From Hassallia sp050875635 (GTDB taxonomy: Bacteria > Cyanobacteriota > Cyanobacteriia > Cyanobacteriales > Nostocaceae), in contig NZ_JBPAOH010000012.1 in the NCBI RefSeq assembly GCF_050875635.1, forward strand, positions 1 through 64,000: 64,000 nt of DNA, read 5' to 3'. The translations under genes and the position numbers were made by a program. Below, piece after piece: positions 25,736 to 34,814 of this stretch (positions are counted from its first letter, which is position 1; each line of letters begins with the position of its first letter). The notes beneath the pieces were generated by a model. It saw only the letters and a program-made list of their open reading frames with translations, did no database searches and was not told the DNA's origin.

Positions 25736-27571
25736 TTACCTAATCGTAAAGTTAAATGGCAAACGAGCATAAACGCCGAGGGGATCGTTCATTTTTTGCA
25801 TAATCGCTAATTCCTTTTGTAGTTTTTGGAATTCAGCGGTTAGTAAATCGGGTGATTTAGTTATTGTCTCAATTCCCAAAATAGTCCGCGCTTGTTGAGT
25901 TACCCCGCCAAAAAAGCGTTCTTCAAAAGTGCTGCGTCTGGGATGCTCTTGTAATTCCCAATCGTTTGCTAAATTCGCGGTTTTAGCCGCATAATCTATA
26001 GCAGCATCCATCCCGCCAATTTCATCAACTAAACCGATTTGCTTTGCCGCTACCCCAGACCAAACTCGTCCTTGAGCGATTTCTGCTACCTTTTGTTGTG
26101 GAAGTTTGCGACCTTGAGAAACTTTGTTGAGAAATAGATTATAAATGCGGTTGACACTGCGCTGATAAACAGCTAACTCTTCAGGAGATTTGGGACGAGA
26201 GACGGTTTGACTATCAGCATAGCGTCCGGTTTTGACTGAATCCCAGGTAATGCCGTTATTATTCGCCAGTTTTTGCCCATTTAGCAGCAAGCCAAAGACG
26301 CCGATTGAACCTGTGATGGTGTTTGGTTCGGCAAAAATGCGGTTGGAATCGCTGGCTATCCAGTAACCACCAGAAGCAGCGACATCACCCATTGAAACAA
26401 CTACTGGTTTGATTTGGCGAGTTAGTCGTACTTCTCGCTGCATCACTTCAGCAGCGGTAGCGCTACCACCGGGACTGTTGATTCGTAGGACAACGGCTTT
26501 TACATTTTTATCTTGTCGTAGTTTGCGGAAAGTTTTGGCAAAGCGATCGCCTCCAACTTCACCATCGCTACCTTGACCATCGACAATTTCGCCTTCCGCA
26601 TAAACCACAGCAATTTTATTTATAGAGTCGCGTTCTATACCGAATGACTTGCCAGAAACTCCGGCGTATTCTGCTAAGTCGATTTGACGGAATGTTCTAT
26701 CTTCCTTATCGCTATCAGTTAACTTTTTCAAATCGCTAACTACTTCATCAAAATAATCTACCCGATCTACCAAACCGCTAGACTTGGCTTCATCAGCCAT
26801 TAAGACAGCTTGATTGTCGGCGATCGCCTGCAATTTTTGCGGAGTAAGTTTGCGACTTTTACCCACCGCAGTACGCCACTCTGACCAAACATCATCCAAC
26901 AATTTTTGAGTTTGTTGGCGGTTCTCCGGACTCAACTTTGGCAGTATATACGGTTCCACTGCGCCTTTAAATTTACCAACGCGCACAACTTGAACACCTA
27001 TACCATACTTTTGCAATGCTCCCGATAAAAACATCGTTTGTGTACTCAAACCGTTAACTTCCATCTCTCCTAGGGGATTGACGACAACTGTATCGGCAAC
27101 CGAACTTAAGTAATATTCCCGTTCCCCCAATTCCATACCGTATGCTATAATCTTTTTCCCAGAAGCGCGGAACTTCTCCAACTCCTGACGGACTTCTTTA
27201 AGAGTCGCAAAACCCCCAACACCACTACCTGCTGAGGTGTTAGTAGCATCTAAGTAGATAGCGACAATTCGTTTATCACGACGCGCTTTTTCTAAAGTAT
27301 CGATCACCCTGCGGAGTGACATTCTATTGATATCTTCACCTGATAGTGCTTGCTGAAAAACTTCATTAGAACTTGGTTCGCTGTCAGTGATTTTCGTCGC
27401 CAAGTCAAAAACCAATACTGACTTATCTTTGACTATAGGTCCAGTGTCTTTGGAAGTAGCAGCAATCAGCAACAGAAAGAACAGTGTGCTGGTGCCGACA
27501 CCGCAGAAAATAATCAGTCCCAGTAAGCTGCCAATTAAGCTAGCAAAAGTTTGTTTGAGAAAATTACGCAT
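25736..27571 (-). CDS. sppA: Signal peptide peptidase SppA, 67-kDa type
   Basis: A 611-residue serine protease that degrades signal peptides left in the membrane; in cyanobacteria it has also been linked to light acclimation. One N-terminal membrane anchor (SLIGSLLGLIIFCGVGTSTLFFLLLI) is followed by two ClpP-like halves. The catalytic lysine lies in the first half (GKFKGAVEP, Lys202) and the serine in the second (GDVAASGGYWI, Ser400), as in the E. coli enzyme. The oxyanion region NSPGGSATAAE is intact. It is read toward the heptamer array. Confidence 0.94.
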   Translation of the reverse strand: MRNFLKQTFASLIGSLLGLIIFCGVGTSTLFFLLLIAATSKDTGPIVKDKSVLVFDLATKITDSEPSSNEVFQQALSGEDINRMSLRRVIDTLEKARRDKRIVAIYLDATNTSAGSGVGGFATLKEVRQELEKFRASGKKIIAYGMELGEREYYLSSVADTVVVNPLGEMEVNGLSTQTMFLSGALQKYGIGVQVVRVGKFKGAVEPYILPKLSPENRQQTQKLLDDVWSEWRTAVGKSRKLTPQKLQAIADNQAVLMADEAKSSGLVDRVDYFDEVVSDLKKLTDSDKEDRTFRQIDLAEYAGVSGKSFGIERDSINKIAVVYAEGEIVDGQGSDGEVGGDRFAKTFRKLRQDKNVKAVVLRINSPGGSATAAEVMQREVRLTRQIKPVVVSMGDVAASGGYWIASDSNRIFAEPNTITGSIGVFGLLLNGQKLANNNGITWDSVKTGRYADSQTVSRPKSPEELAVYQRSVNRIYNLFLNKVSQGRKLPQQKVAEIAQGRVWSGVAAKQIGLVDEIGGMDAAIDYAAKTANLANDWELQEHPRRSTFEERFFGGVTQQARTILGIETITKSPDLLTAEFQKLQKELAIMQKMNDPLGVYARLPFNFTIR

Positions 27572-27757
27572 TTTTTTTAGTTATTAGTCATTAGTCAATT
27601 GTCAAAAACTTTGGACGATTGACTTGTTTGCTTATAATTCCACCGAATATCTCAAACCTAACATTTAAACGGCTTAAAGCTGCTGCAACTTATATTAACG
27701 TGAAGTTCGAGCTTGCCTCTCCCCCTTCCCAACAAGAGGATGAACCTCTCCCCAAGG

Positions 27758-28804
27758 TTAGGTTTGTATTTTTTGTAAGCTTCCAGAATTTTGCAATTCA
27801 TATAAATTAGCATTGCCAGTGCAGAATAGCACTGTAGTGATTTCGGCAATTAAGACATCAGCCAGTTCGCACAATGCTGCTTCTCCCACCGCTGCTGCTT
27901 GCAAGAATGGCATTGCCAAACCTGCGATATCTGCTTTGAGTGCGATCGCTTTTGCTGCATCCAGTCCATGACGCAATCCCCCAGAAGCTATCAATGGCAC
28001 TTTCGGTGCAACAGCCCGAATACTCGTAATACACTCTGCTGTCGGTAAACCCCAATCGGCAAAGGTTTCTCCTAAACGCCTTTGTAAAGCATTTTCTGCT
28101 CTTTCGCTTTCCACCTTCGCCCAAGACGTACCACCCGCACCCGCTACATCAATCGCCGTCACTCCCGCAGCGATCAGCTTCTCTGCCATTTTTGCAGAAA
28201 TACCATTACCAACTTCCTTGACAATTACAGGCACGGGTATTTTACTGCATAATTCGGCTATTTTGTCAAGCAAGCCGCGAAAATTTGTATCGCCTCGCGC
28301 TTGGATGCATTCTTGCAACGGGTTTAGGTGTAAAATTAAAGCATCGGCTTCCAAGATATCGACTACGCGCAGACATTCATCTAAACCGTATTTATAATTA
28401 AATTGCACAGCGCCCAAATTCGCAAGTAGCAAAACGTCTGGTGCGTACTTTCGCAGCGCAAACGTATCAGCAACCGAGGGTTTTTCTACTGCCACACGCT
28501 GAGAACCGACACCCATTGCTATTTTATAGTGTTGTGCGACTTCTGCCAAACGACGGTTGATGATTCCCGCTTGTTCGGTACCACCAGTCATCGAAGAAAT
28601 TAACAAAGGTGCTAAGAGAGTTTTCCCTAAAAACGTTGTGCTAATGTCAATGTCATTTCGGTCTAATTCCGGTAAACAACAATGAATAAAGCGATAGCGT
28701 TCGAGTCCATTAGTAATTTGCTGACATTGAACATCTTCCTCTAGACAGATGCGGATGTGGTCTGCCTTGCGAGTTTGGGTAGAAAAGCTGGTGGGAACGT
28801 TCAC
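27758..28804 (-). CDS. fni: Type 2 isopentenyl-diphosphate delta-isomerase
   Basis: A 348-residue FMN enzyme that interconverts IPP and DMAPP for isoprenoid synthesis; cyanobacteria use this type 2 form. The start KADHIRICLEEDVQ, the flavin-site SSMTGGTEQAG and GVGSQRVAVEKP, and the later DVAGAGGTSWAKVE and ASGGLRHGLDAAKAIALKAD are all family marks. A GTG at 28804 was chosen because it gives the usual length; upstream ATG codons in frame fall in a heptamer repeat (28830-28860). It stands between sppA and murE, all on the minus strand. Confidence 0.92.
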   Translation of the reverse strand: MNVPTSFSTQTRKADHIRICLEEDVQCQQITNGLERYRFIHCCLPELDRNDIDISTTFLGKTLLAPLLISSMTGGTEQAGIINRRLAEVAQHYKIAMGVGSQRVAVEKPSVADTFALRKYAPDVLLLANLGAVQFNYKYGLDECLRVVDILEADALILHLNPLQECIQARGDTNFRGLLDKIAELCSKIPVPVIVKEVGNGISAKMAEKLIAAGVTAIDVAGAGGTSWAKVESERAENALQRRLGETFADWGLPTAECITSIRAVAPKVPLIASGGLRHGLDAAKAIALKADIAGLAMPFLQAAAVGEAALCELADVLIAEITTVLFCTGNANLYELQNSGSLQKIQT

Positions 28805-28903
28805 GGGTAGATATAACTGAAAATTGGGCATAGGGCATTGGGAATAGGTAAGTGGAAATAGAGAATGCGTTTTTTCCGACTTCCCACTTCCCACTCCCTA
28901 CCT

Positions 28904-30394
28904 TTAAATCTTCATTCTTTCTTCTAAAGCGTCGCGAGCGTGTTCTCGGTCATCAAAGTGGATTTTTTCGGTGCCGAGAATTTGATAATCTTCGTGACCT
29001 TTACCCGCAAGTAACACACCGTCTCCGGGTTGAGCTTGTAAAATTGCGGTGCGAATGGCAGTAGCGCGATCGCATATGACTGTCGGATTAATTGTATCAG
29101 GAATTCCTGCCAAAACATCTGCTAAAATTCGTTCTGGGTCTTCCGTCCGGGGATTATCTGATGTCACAACCGCTACATCAGCTAACTCGGCGGCGATTTT
29201 ACCCATTTTCGGACGTTTAGTGCGATCGCGATCGCCTCCGCAGCCAAACACGCAAATCATCTTACCAGGAATAAACGGACGTGCGGCTTTCAGCAAATTC
29301 TCCAAACTATCGGGAGTGTGAGCATAATCCACAATCACGCTAATTTCTTGCTCAGAAGTAATTTGCACTCGTTCCATCCGTCCGGGAACTCCCGGAAACT
29401 CTCTTATCACAGAAGCAATTAACTGCAAATCTACACCTAAGTGTAAAACAGCGCCTACCGCCGCGAGGAGATTTTCTAAATTATATTGACCGACTAAAGG
29501 CGATTGAAAAGCAACATCACCTTTTGGTGTATGCATTGTACCACTTACACCGTTAGGTTCGTAATTTAAATCACTCATCCACAAATCAGCCGTAGAATCG
29601 TTAACGCTGTAACTCCAAACCTTATCTGGATTCAAAGACGTAATTAATCGCTTTCCATAAACATCATCGCTGTTAATTATCGCCCTTCCCGTGAGATAAT
29701 CAGAATTGAAAAGTAGTGCCTTTGCCGCAAAATAATCCTCCATATCCATGTGATAGTCAAGATGGTCTTGAGTGAGATTGCTAAACACCCCCACCTCAAA
29801 TTGACAACCCATCACCCTACCCTGCGCCAAAGCGTGAGAACTAACTTCCATCACCCCGAACTCATTGCCAGCATTTAAAGCTTCCGCCAGCTGCTGCTGC
29901 AACTCGACCGCAAACGGCGTAGTGTGGACAGCAGTTTGCTCAAAACCTGCCCAACGAGTGTAGAGAGTTCCCATCAAAGCCGTATTTTTATTTGCCTTGT
30001 GCAGCAAATATTCAATTAGATGGGTAGTAGTAGTTTTGCCATTCGTACCCGTCATCCCCACCAGCTTGAGTTTTTGTCCGGGATAATTGTAAAAAGCTGC
30101 CGCAATTTGGGCACAAGCCTTAGTCATATCCTTTGCAACGATCGCACACTCACTTGTGGTCGGATTTTTTTCAGCCGCCTGAGGTGAGATAATAGCAGCA
30201 ATTGCACCGGATGCGATCGCACTTTGCCAAAACTCCCCACCATCAACCCGCGTTCCCGGCATACCGATAAACAAATCTCCCACACCACAAGCATGAGAAT
30301 TCGTCTTCAAATTCTTCACCTCTACATCCATCGCTGAATGTTCAGGTAATTGTCCAATTCCCTCTACACCCGCTAATAATTCACGCAGTTTCAT
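28904..30394 (-). CDS. murE: UDP-MurNAc-tripeptide synthetase MurE (meso-DAP adding)
   Basis: A 496-residue cytoplasmic ligase that adds the third amino acid to the peptidoglycan precursor. The ATP-binding motif is GMTGTNGKTTTTHLIE, and SDNPRTEDP carries the DNPR motif that marks enzymes specific for meso-diaminopimelate. The lysine that is carbamylated and the usual HTTPFAVELQQ are present. The ATG at 30394 (MKLRELL) was chosen as it matches the usual N-terminus; the frame extends nine codons further upstream. Confidence 0.95.
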   Translation of the reverse strand: MKLRELLAGVEGIGQLPEHSAMDVEVKNLKTNSHACGVGDLFIGMPGTRVDGGEFWQSAIASGAIAAIISPQAAEKNPTTSECAIVAKDMTKACAQIAAAFYNYPGQKLKLVGMTGTNGKTTTTHLIEYLLHKANKNTALMGTLYTRWAGFEQTAVHTTPFAVELQQQLAEALNAGNEFGVMEVSSHALAQGRVMGCQFEVGVFSNLTQDHLDYHMDMEDYFAAKALLFNSDYLTGRAIINSDDVYGKRLITSLNPDKVWSYSVNDSTADLWMSDLNYEPNGVSGTMHTPKGDVAFQSPLVGQYNLENLLAAVGAVLHLGVDLQLIASVIREFPGVPGRMERVQITSEQEISVIVDYAHTPDSLENLLKAARPFIPGKMICVFGCGGDRDRTKRPKMGKIAAELADVAVVTSDNPRTEDPERILADVLAGIPDTINPTVICDRATAIRTAILQAQPGDGVLLAGKGHEDYQILGTEKIHFDDREHARDALEERMKI

Positions 30395-30460
30395 CTTGCG
30401 AACCTCGTCACCCGCTAACATTGCGCTTATTTTGCACTATTTTTCAGTTTATACAAACAC

Positions 30461-30775
30461 CTATAAATACTTCCGGAGCATTTTCTCCAATTGTGACACC
30501 GTAGCACGCGGCGAAGGACGCGGTATCATCTCCTCTTTTCCTTCCACCTTCGCGCACTTCGCGTCTTCTCTTCGAGAGGCTTCGCCAAGGCGGTTCGTTA
30601 CATAAAGCACCGGCACCTCATACTGATATGCAGCAAACCACTCATCACGAGTCATAATATCGCGAATTTCAAGTTGTAAAGACGCGAAATTTCGCGTCTC
30701 TACGATTTGTTCTAACTTTTCCTGCAACCCCTCGCATAAATGGCAACCAGGTTTACTGTATAAAATTAATCGCAT
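30461..30775 (-). CDS. Glutaredoxin/thioredoxin-fold protein carrying two repeat insertions
   Basis: A 104-residue protein with an N-terminal YSKPGCHLC redox motif and a later VPVL cis-proline motif, as in the small glutaredoxin-like DUF836 family. Two stretches look foreign. Residues 25-34 (VETRNFASLQ) are encoded by a 28-nt palindrome (30676-30703). Residues about 58-78 (NRLGEASRREDAKCAKVEGK) come from a G/C-rich repeat-like block (30540-30603). Without them the protein would have the usual length of about 75-95 residues. Both keep the frame open. The ATG at 30775 was chosen eight codons inside the open frame since it directly precedes the fold. Confidence 0.75.
   Translation of the reverse strand: MRLILYSKPGCHLCEGLQEKLEQIVETRNFASLQLEIRDIMTRDEWFAAYQYEVPVLYVTNRLGEASRREDAKCAKVEGKEEMIPRPSPRATVSQLEKMLRKYL
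30676..30703. repeat. 28-nt palindromic repeat inside the thioredoxin-fold gene
   Basis: The unit runs GTAAAGACGCGAAAT then TTCGCGTCTCTAC, an almost perfect palindrome, and belongs to the same family as the copies at 6458, 39075, 47099, 54247 and 63657, which are intergenic. Here it is translated. Confidence 0.8.
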
Positions 30776-31062
30776 TTGACTAAAACCAAAATTTAGCAAT
30801 AGAACCTAGTATTGCCCATATTTGTTTAGAGCATATTACTTGTATTATTATCTTTGATGTTTTGGAGAGGGGTAAGTGCATAACATACTTTGTCCAACAT
30901 CTAATTTTATGTAGATATTTTCAAAAATGCCGTGATTATAGCGAACCGTTCTCGGCATCGCGATCAATTCGGTAATGCTTAGAATGCTTAATTGCGATAT
31001 GCCTTCACTTCTTATTGTAATCGCTCTCTATTACTAACCATAGTCCAACAGGAGTAACCCCA

Positions 31063-31518
31063 ATGAACCTTGTATCAGGTATCCACCACGTTGCAGTGAT
31101 TACAGCGGATATCGACCGCTTTATCGACTTCTATACTGATGTATTCGAGATGCCAGTAATTTTCCAGGAGACGACCCCAGCCTTTCGTCACGCACTTCTA
31201 CGGGCTGGACCACAGAGCGTGCTTCACGCAGTAGAAATGCCTGATAATGTCCATAGCTTTGGGTCTAAGGACATGTTTGGACGAGGACACATCGACCACT
31301 TAGCTTTGAATGTCCCAACAGAATCGGCATTTCAGATTATCCGTCGCAAGCTCATAGATCGGGGTGTGAGTGATGGCGCGATCGCCGACCTTGGTCCAGT
31401 ACTTAATCTATCATTTTTCGATCCTGATGGTATGCATATCGAAGTTTGCCTAATCGTTGATACCACACTGAAGGGTTTTCATCAACCACGACCCTATCGT
31501 AGCCCCAACAAAAGCTGA
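31063..31518 (+). CDS. VOC-family (glyoxalase/dioxygenase fold) protein
   Basis: A 151-residue protein with one vicinal-oxygen-chelate unit. The two metal-site regions are seen in GIHHVAVITADIDRFIDFY at the N-terminus and HIDHLALNVP in the middle, with the late FFDPDGMHIEVC motif giving the third ligand (Glu). The length fits a single VOC protein. Substrate cannot be told. AGGAG precedes the ATG at good distance (31050-31054). No neighbours on the same strand. Confidence 0.88.
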   Translation: MNLVSGIHHVAVITADIDRFIDFYTDVFEMPVIFQETTPAFRHALLRAGPQSVLHAVEMPDNVHSFGSKDMFGRGHIDHLALNVPTESAFQIIRRKLIDRGVSDGAIADLGPVLNLSFFDPDGMHIEVCLIVDTTLKGFHQPRPYRSPNKS

Positions 31519-31635
31519 GATAAATCCTGATAGACCCATTAACACCCACGAAACGTGGACTTATGCTATAAGCCTGGGATTTAAATCCCAGGTGGGTAAA
31601 ATGCTTGTTGCAAGATTAACCTTTGACAAAAAACC

Positions 31636-31858
31636 TTAAATTTGTCGTGCAGCTTTTCTAACAGTTTCTACATCTACCTCTAATATTTCTGCAATTTACT
31701 GCAAACTTAATCCGCGTTGCAAAAGCTTGGGAACAACTTCTAACAAAATTTTTTGTTTAGCTTCTTGTTTACCTTCTTCCTTCGCTTCTTGATAAACTTT
31801 GGTGTGCTTAATGAAATCTAAATTTAGCATTGCTTCTATCTCCTTTCGACTTAAATGG
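31636..31858 (-). pseudogene. Duplicated C-terminal tail of the DUF2887 gene
   Basis: This stretch repeats the 3' end of the next element at a distance of 240 bases. It encodes LSRKEIEAMLNLDFIKHTKVY and ILLEVVPKLLQRGLSLQ, then a TAA where the other copy has GAA, then IAEILEVDVETVRKAARQ. It has no 5' part and carries an extra 24 bases compared with its twin. Confidence 0.8.
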
Positions 31859-31875
31859 AGTTTTGATAAAAAATG

Positions 31876-32643
31876 TTAAGTTTGTCGTGCAGCTTTTCTA
31901 ACAGTTTCTACATCTACCTCTAATATTTCTGCAATTTCCTGCAAACTTAATCCGCGTTGCAAAAGCTTGGGAACAACTTCTAGCTTACCTTCTTCCTTAG
32001 CTTCTTGATAAACTTTGGTGTGCTTAATAAAATCTAAATTTAGCATCGCTTCTATCTCCTCTCGACTTAAATTTGGAAACTTGTAAACAAAAATAGTCTC
32101 TATAAATTCTAAAACTTTATCCTGAACAATGGCATCAGTTAATTCTTCCCTACCTTTGTTAACTAATTGTTTCGCAAATTGGATAGCATTATTCTGACTC
32201 TCGACAATTAACTTCAAAATTCCTAAACCCAAAGATGATGCAACTTCCTCAAGTTCATTTAGGTAAACGCATCGCAGATGGATTTCTCTTAAAGCCCGAT
32301 AACGTGGTGGATATACGCTTTCGTTGCTGCGTTTATCATATATAACTATAGCGTACCAATCAGGGTTAGCCGGTTGCTATTGACTAAAGTAAAGGAAGAT
32401 TCCCGTAAAAAGTCTGTCATAGAATTCTTCGTCTTTGTAAAACTGAACCTTTACAAAATAAATCGGTTCGTTAGAGAAGTTTTCTAAGGTTGAAAATACA
32501 CCATCTAATCGAAAGCTGCGCTGTTTGATTTCTGGAGTTGTGAACTCGTAAATATTTGCGTTGGTTTGCGGTTTATTAATTAGTTCAAAGAAGATGTCAG
32601 GAAATTCTTTAAATAATTCGTAGAAAATTGCATCTGTTTTCAT
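31876..32643 (-). pseudogene. DUF2887 (Rpn-like PD-(D/E)XK nuclease) gene with an internal TAG
   Basis: One frame of 256 codons encodes a DUF2887/Rpn-type putative nuclease, interrupted by a TAG at 32379-32377. The N-terminal part has the fold start (MKTDAIFYELFKEFPDIFFEL) and RLDGVFS with the active-site aspartate, but the expected EVQF reads KVQF, so the catalytic glutamate is lost. After the stop the frame continues (QPANPDWYAIVIYDKR ... LNELEEVASSLGLGILKLIVE) to the C-terminal SLQEIAEILEVDVETVRKAARQ. Stop, active-site loss and the duplicated tail next to it all point to a dead gene. Confidence 0.85.
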
Positions 32644-32796
32644 TTTTATCTAAGATGCTGTGCTGACATTGGCAAATATTTATTTTATATCACTCGTTCC
32701 CAGGAACCGAAACCTAGCAATGCATTTTTAGATCGCGTTTGGCAAATTATACATAATTGTAGAGACGTTCCAGACCCAATGTCTTTACGACGGTTG

Positions 32797-33130
32797 CTAA
32801 ATTTCGGCGATGATTTGCTGCACTCGTTGTAAACTAGTTTTATCCTGTCTTTGCGAATAGATTCTTACAGCTTGCTCAAAAGCTTGCTTTGCTTCGACTT
32901 TCTTTTTTAAACTTAACAAAGCGTTACCTTTATTTTCATGGATCTTCGGCAAAATTAGGATTGCGTTGAATTACGCGATCGCAATCTTTAATAGCATCCT
33001 CATATCTCTTTGTGGCAAACCTGCTTAAACTCCTTTGTTGTATGCTTTGGCGTAGTTGGGGTCAATTGAAAGCGCTTGGTTGTAAGAAGCGATCGCACTT
33101 TGGTAATCTTTTATTAGCATTTTTCAGTTC
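32797..33130 (-). pseudogene. Remnant of a TPR protein
   Basis: Reading leftward, KDYQSAIASYNQALSIDPNYAKAYN gives one TPR unit, then frames change, and HENKGNALLSLKKKVEAKQAFEQAVRIYS followed by LQRVQQIIAEI ends at a TAG at 32799-32797. Several stops and shifts lie between. It is the decayed end of a tetratricopeptide gene. Confidence 0.65.
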
Positions 33131-33744
33131 CACGCTTCGGAAGTTGAAGCCATTCAAATTTGCCTTGCTATCGCGTCTCGTCCACCCAAAAAAATTAATA
33201 TTATTAATAAATATAAAAGCTCCACTTATGAAACAGCAGAGCTTTCTTAACTTCTATTTACCAAATTTTACAATCTTTAATTTAGAACATATTCATGATA
33301 GTGATGACACTAGCGCTGGTCAGCATAACTAGAACGCCCATCAACAAAGACTCTTTCAAGGGGCTGGAAGATTTTGAATCGTTCATAATCAGTAGATTTT
33401 TTTATTTTTAAGGATTCTATAAAGATATCAGTATAGGTATATATATCAATAAAATCAGAGTAAAACTTAAAAGACTGTAAACTATCTTCATAAATGCAAG
33501 AGTGTTTGCTGAGAAATGGGTAATGGGGAGATGGGGAGAGGGGGAGATGGGGAGATGGGGAGATGGAAAGACAAACTCCCCCTGCCCCCTGCAAGAAAGC
33601 CCCCTGCCCCTTGTCCCCCACTCCCCCACTCCCCCTCGGTAGTGATTTCCGAATCTTGTAAATACCTTATTACCTACCGGGAAAGGTGTCTTGATAATGT
33701 AAAATAAATCTTAAGCAAAGTAGAAACGATTCAACTAAAAAATT
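33131..33744. repeat. Gap with GGGGAGAT tandem repeat and inverted C-rich stretch
   Basis: GGGGAGATG-type units (33517-33566) are followed by CCCCCTGCCCCCTGC and CCCCCACTCCC units to about 33635, in the opposite sense, so the region can fold back. The rest holds no gene I can support. It includes the promoter of cysH near its right end. Confidence 0.7.
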
Positions 33745-34473
33745 ATGACAACCGCTTCCAGGGAATTTACAAGCAAAATTGACAACTTTGACTTAGAGCA
33801 ACTAAACAAGCAATTTGAAACCGCGCATCCCAAAGACATTTTGGCATGGTCACAAGAGAACATCCCCAGTGGACTAGTGCAAACCAGCGCTTTTAACGTG
33901 GATGACTTGGTAATTACCCACATTCTTTATAGTGAACTCAAGCATCCAGTCCCAGTAATATTTCTCGACACGCTGTATCACTTTCCGGAAACCCTGGAAC
34001 TAGTTGCTAAAGCCAAAGAACTATACAATCTCGATCTGAAAACATACAAAACTCCCGATGTAGATAGCCGCGAAGCCTTTACAGCTAAATACGGCGAAGC
34101 ACTTTGGGACACAGATATTACGCAATTTCACCATGTAACAAAAATAGAACCGTTGCAACGTGGTTTAGACGAACTAAACACAGTTGCTTGGATTACAGGT
34201 CGTCGTCGTGACCAAGCCGTAACTCGTGCTAATATGCCTGTATTTGAATTAGATAACCAAGGACGCCTGAAAGTTAATCCCCTCGCTGCATGGACGCGCA
34301 AAGACAGCTGGGCTTATGTAGCAGAACACGGCGTTATCTACAACCCCCTACACGACCAAGGTTATCCGAGCATCGGCGATGAACCGATTACCACCAAAGT
34401 AGGCGAAGGCGAAGATGAACGCGCTGGACGCTGGCGGGGTATGGGTAAGACAGAGTGTGGTATACATATTTAG
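33745..34473 (+). CDS. cysH: Phosphoadenylyl-sulfate (PAPS) reductase
   Basis: A 242-residue thiol-dependent reductase that turns PAPS into sulfite in assimilatory sulfur metabolism. It is an adenine-nucleotide alpha hydrolase-like fold: QTSAFNVDDLVITHIL near the N-terminus, FLDTLYHFPET, TGRRRDQ and WTRKDSWAYVAEHGVIYNPL are all family marks, and the catalytic cysteine lies in KTECGIH at the C-terminus (Cys238). The CC...CxxC pairs that bind an iron-sulfur cluster in APS reductases are absent, which favours PAPS as substrate. Confidence 0.94.
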   Translation: MTTASREFTSKIDNFDLEQLNKQFETAHPKDILAWSQENIPSGLVQTSAFNVDDLVITHILYSELKHPVPVIFLDTLYHFPETLELVAKAKELYNLDLKTYKTPDVDSREAFTAKYGEALWDTDITQFHHVTKIEPLQRGLDELNTVAWITGRRRDQAVTRANMPVFELDNQGRLKVNPLAAWTRKDSWAYVAEHGVIYNPLHDQGYPSIGDEPITTKVGEGEDERAGRWRGMGKTECGIHI

Positions 34474-34814
34474 AAGAAAGTAGGGAGTAGGGAGTAGGGA
34501 GTAGGGAGTAGGGAAAAAGAAAAAAGTCTCTCAACTCCCCCTCGTTCTCTTTTTTACTCTGTGTACGAGTGCGCCCTCTGCGGTTAAATAAACACTGCTT
34601 TAAAAGCTACGAAGAGTGTTCATTTTGCAGCAAAAAGCTGTTCTAAAGCTGTTAATTCAGCTTCTGTTGCTGTATCAATTTGTGGCAGGGGTCGCTGCAT
34701 AATTGAATAGAGCGATCGCTACCAATTATCTGTTAAGGCATTAGTTGCAACTTTAGTAAAAAGGGGAACACAAAAAGTTACCTACCAAAACCCCAAATAT
34801 CCAGTAAGCAGTGT
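34474..34814. other. Gap with TAGGGAG heptamers and a possible gene relic
   Basis: AGTAGGG units repeat about five times right after cysH (34480-34515). Farther on, the minus strand between about 34710 and 34610 encodes RSLYSIMQRPLPQIDTATEA and ELTALEQLFAAK before a stop, which looks like the tail of a lost gene, but no family was recognised. Confidence 0.4.

Noticed and set aside
16102..32379. Possible stop-codon recoding, since three broken frames continue after stops that each follow a glutamine
   Set aside because: The genes concerned include obviously dead ones, all intact genes here end at the same stops, and no recoding signal is seen; nonsense mutations are simpler.
33012..33332. 106-codon plus-strand frame
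   Set aside because: Antisense to the TPR relic and partly repeat; composition not protein-like.
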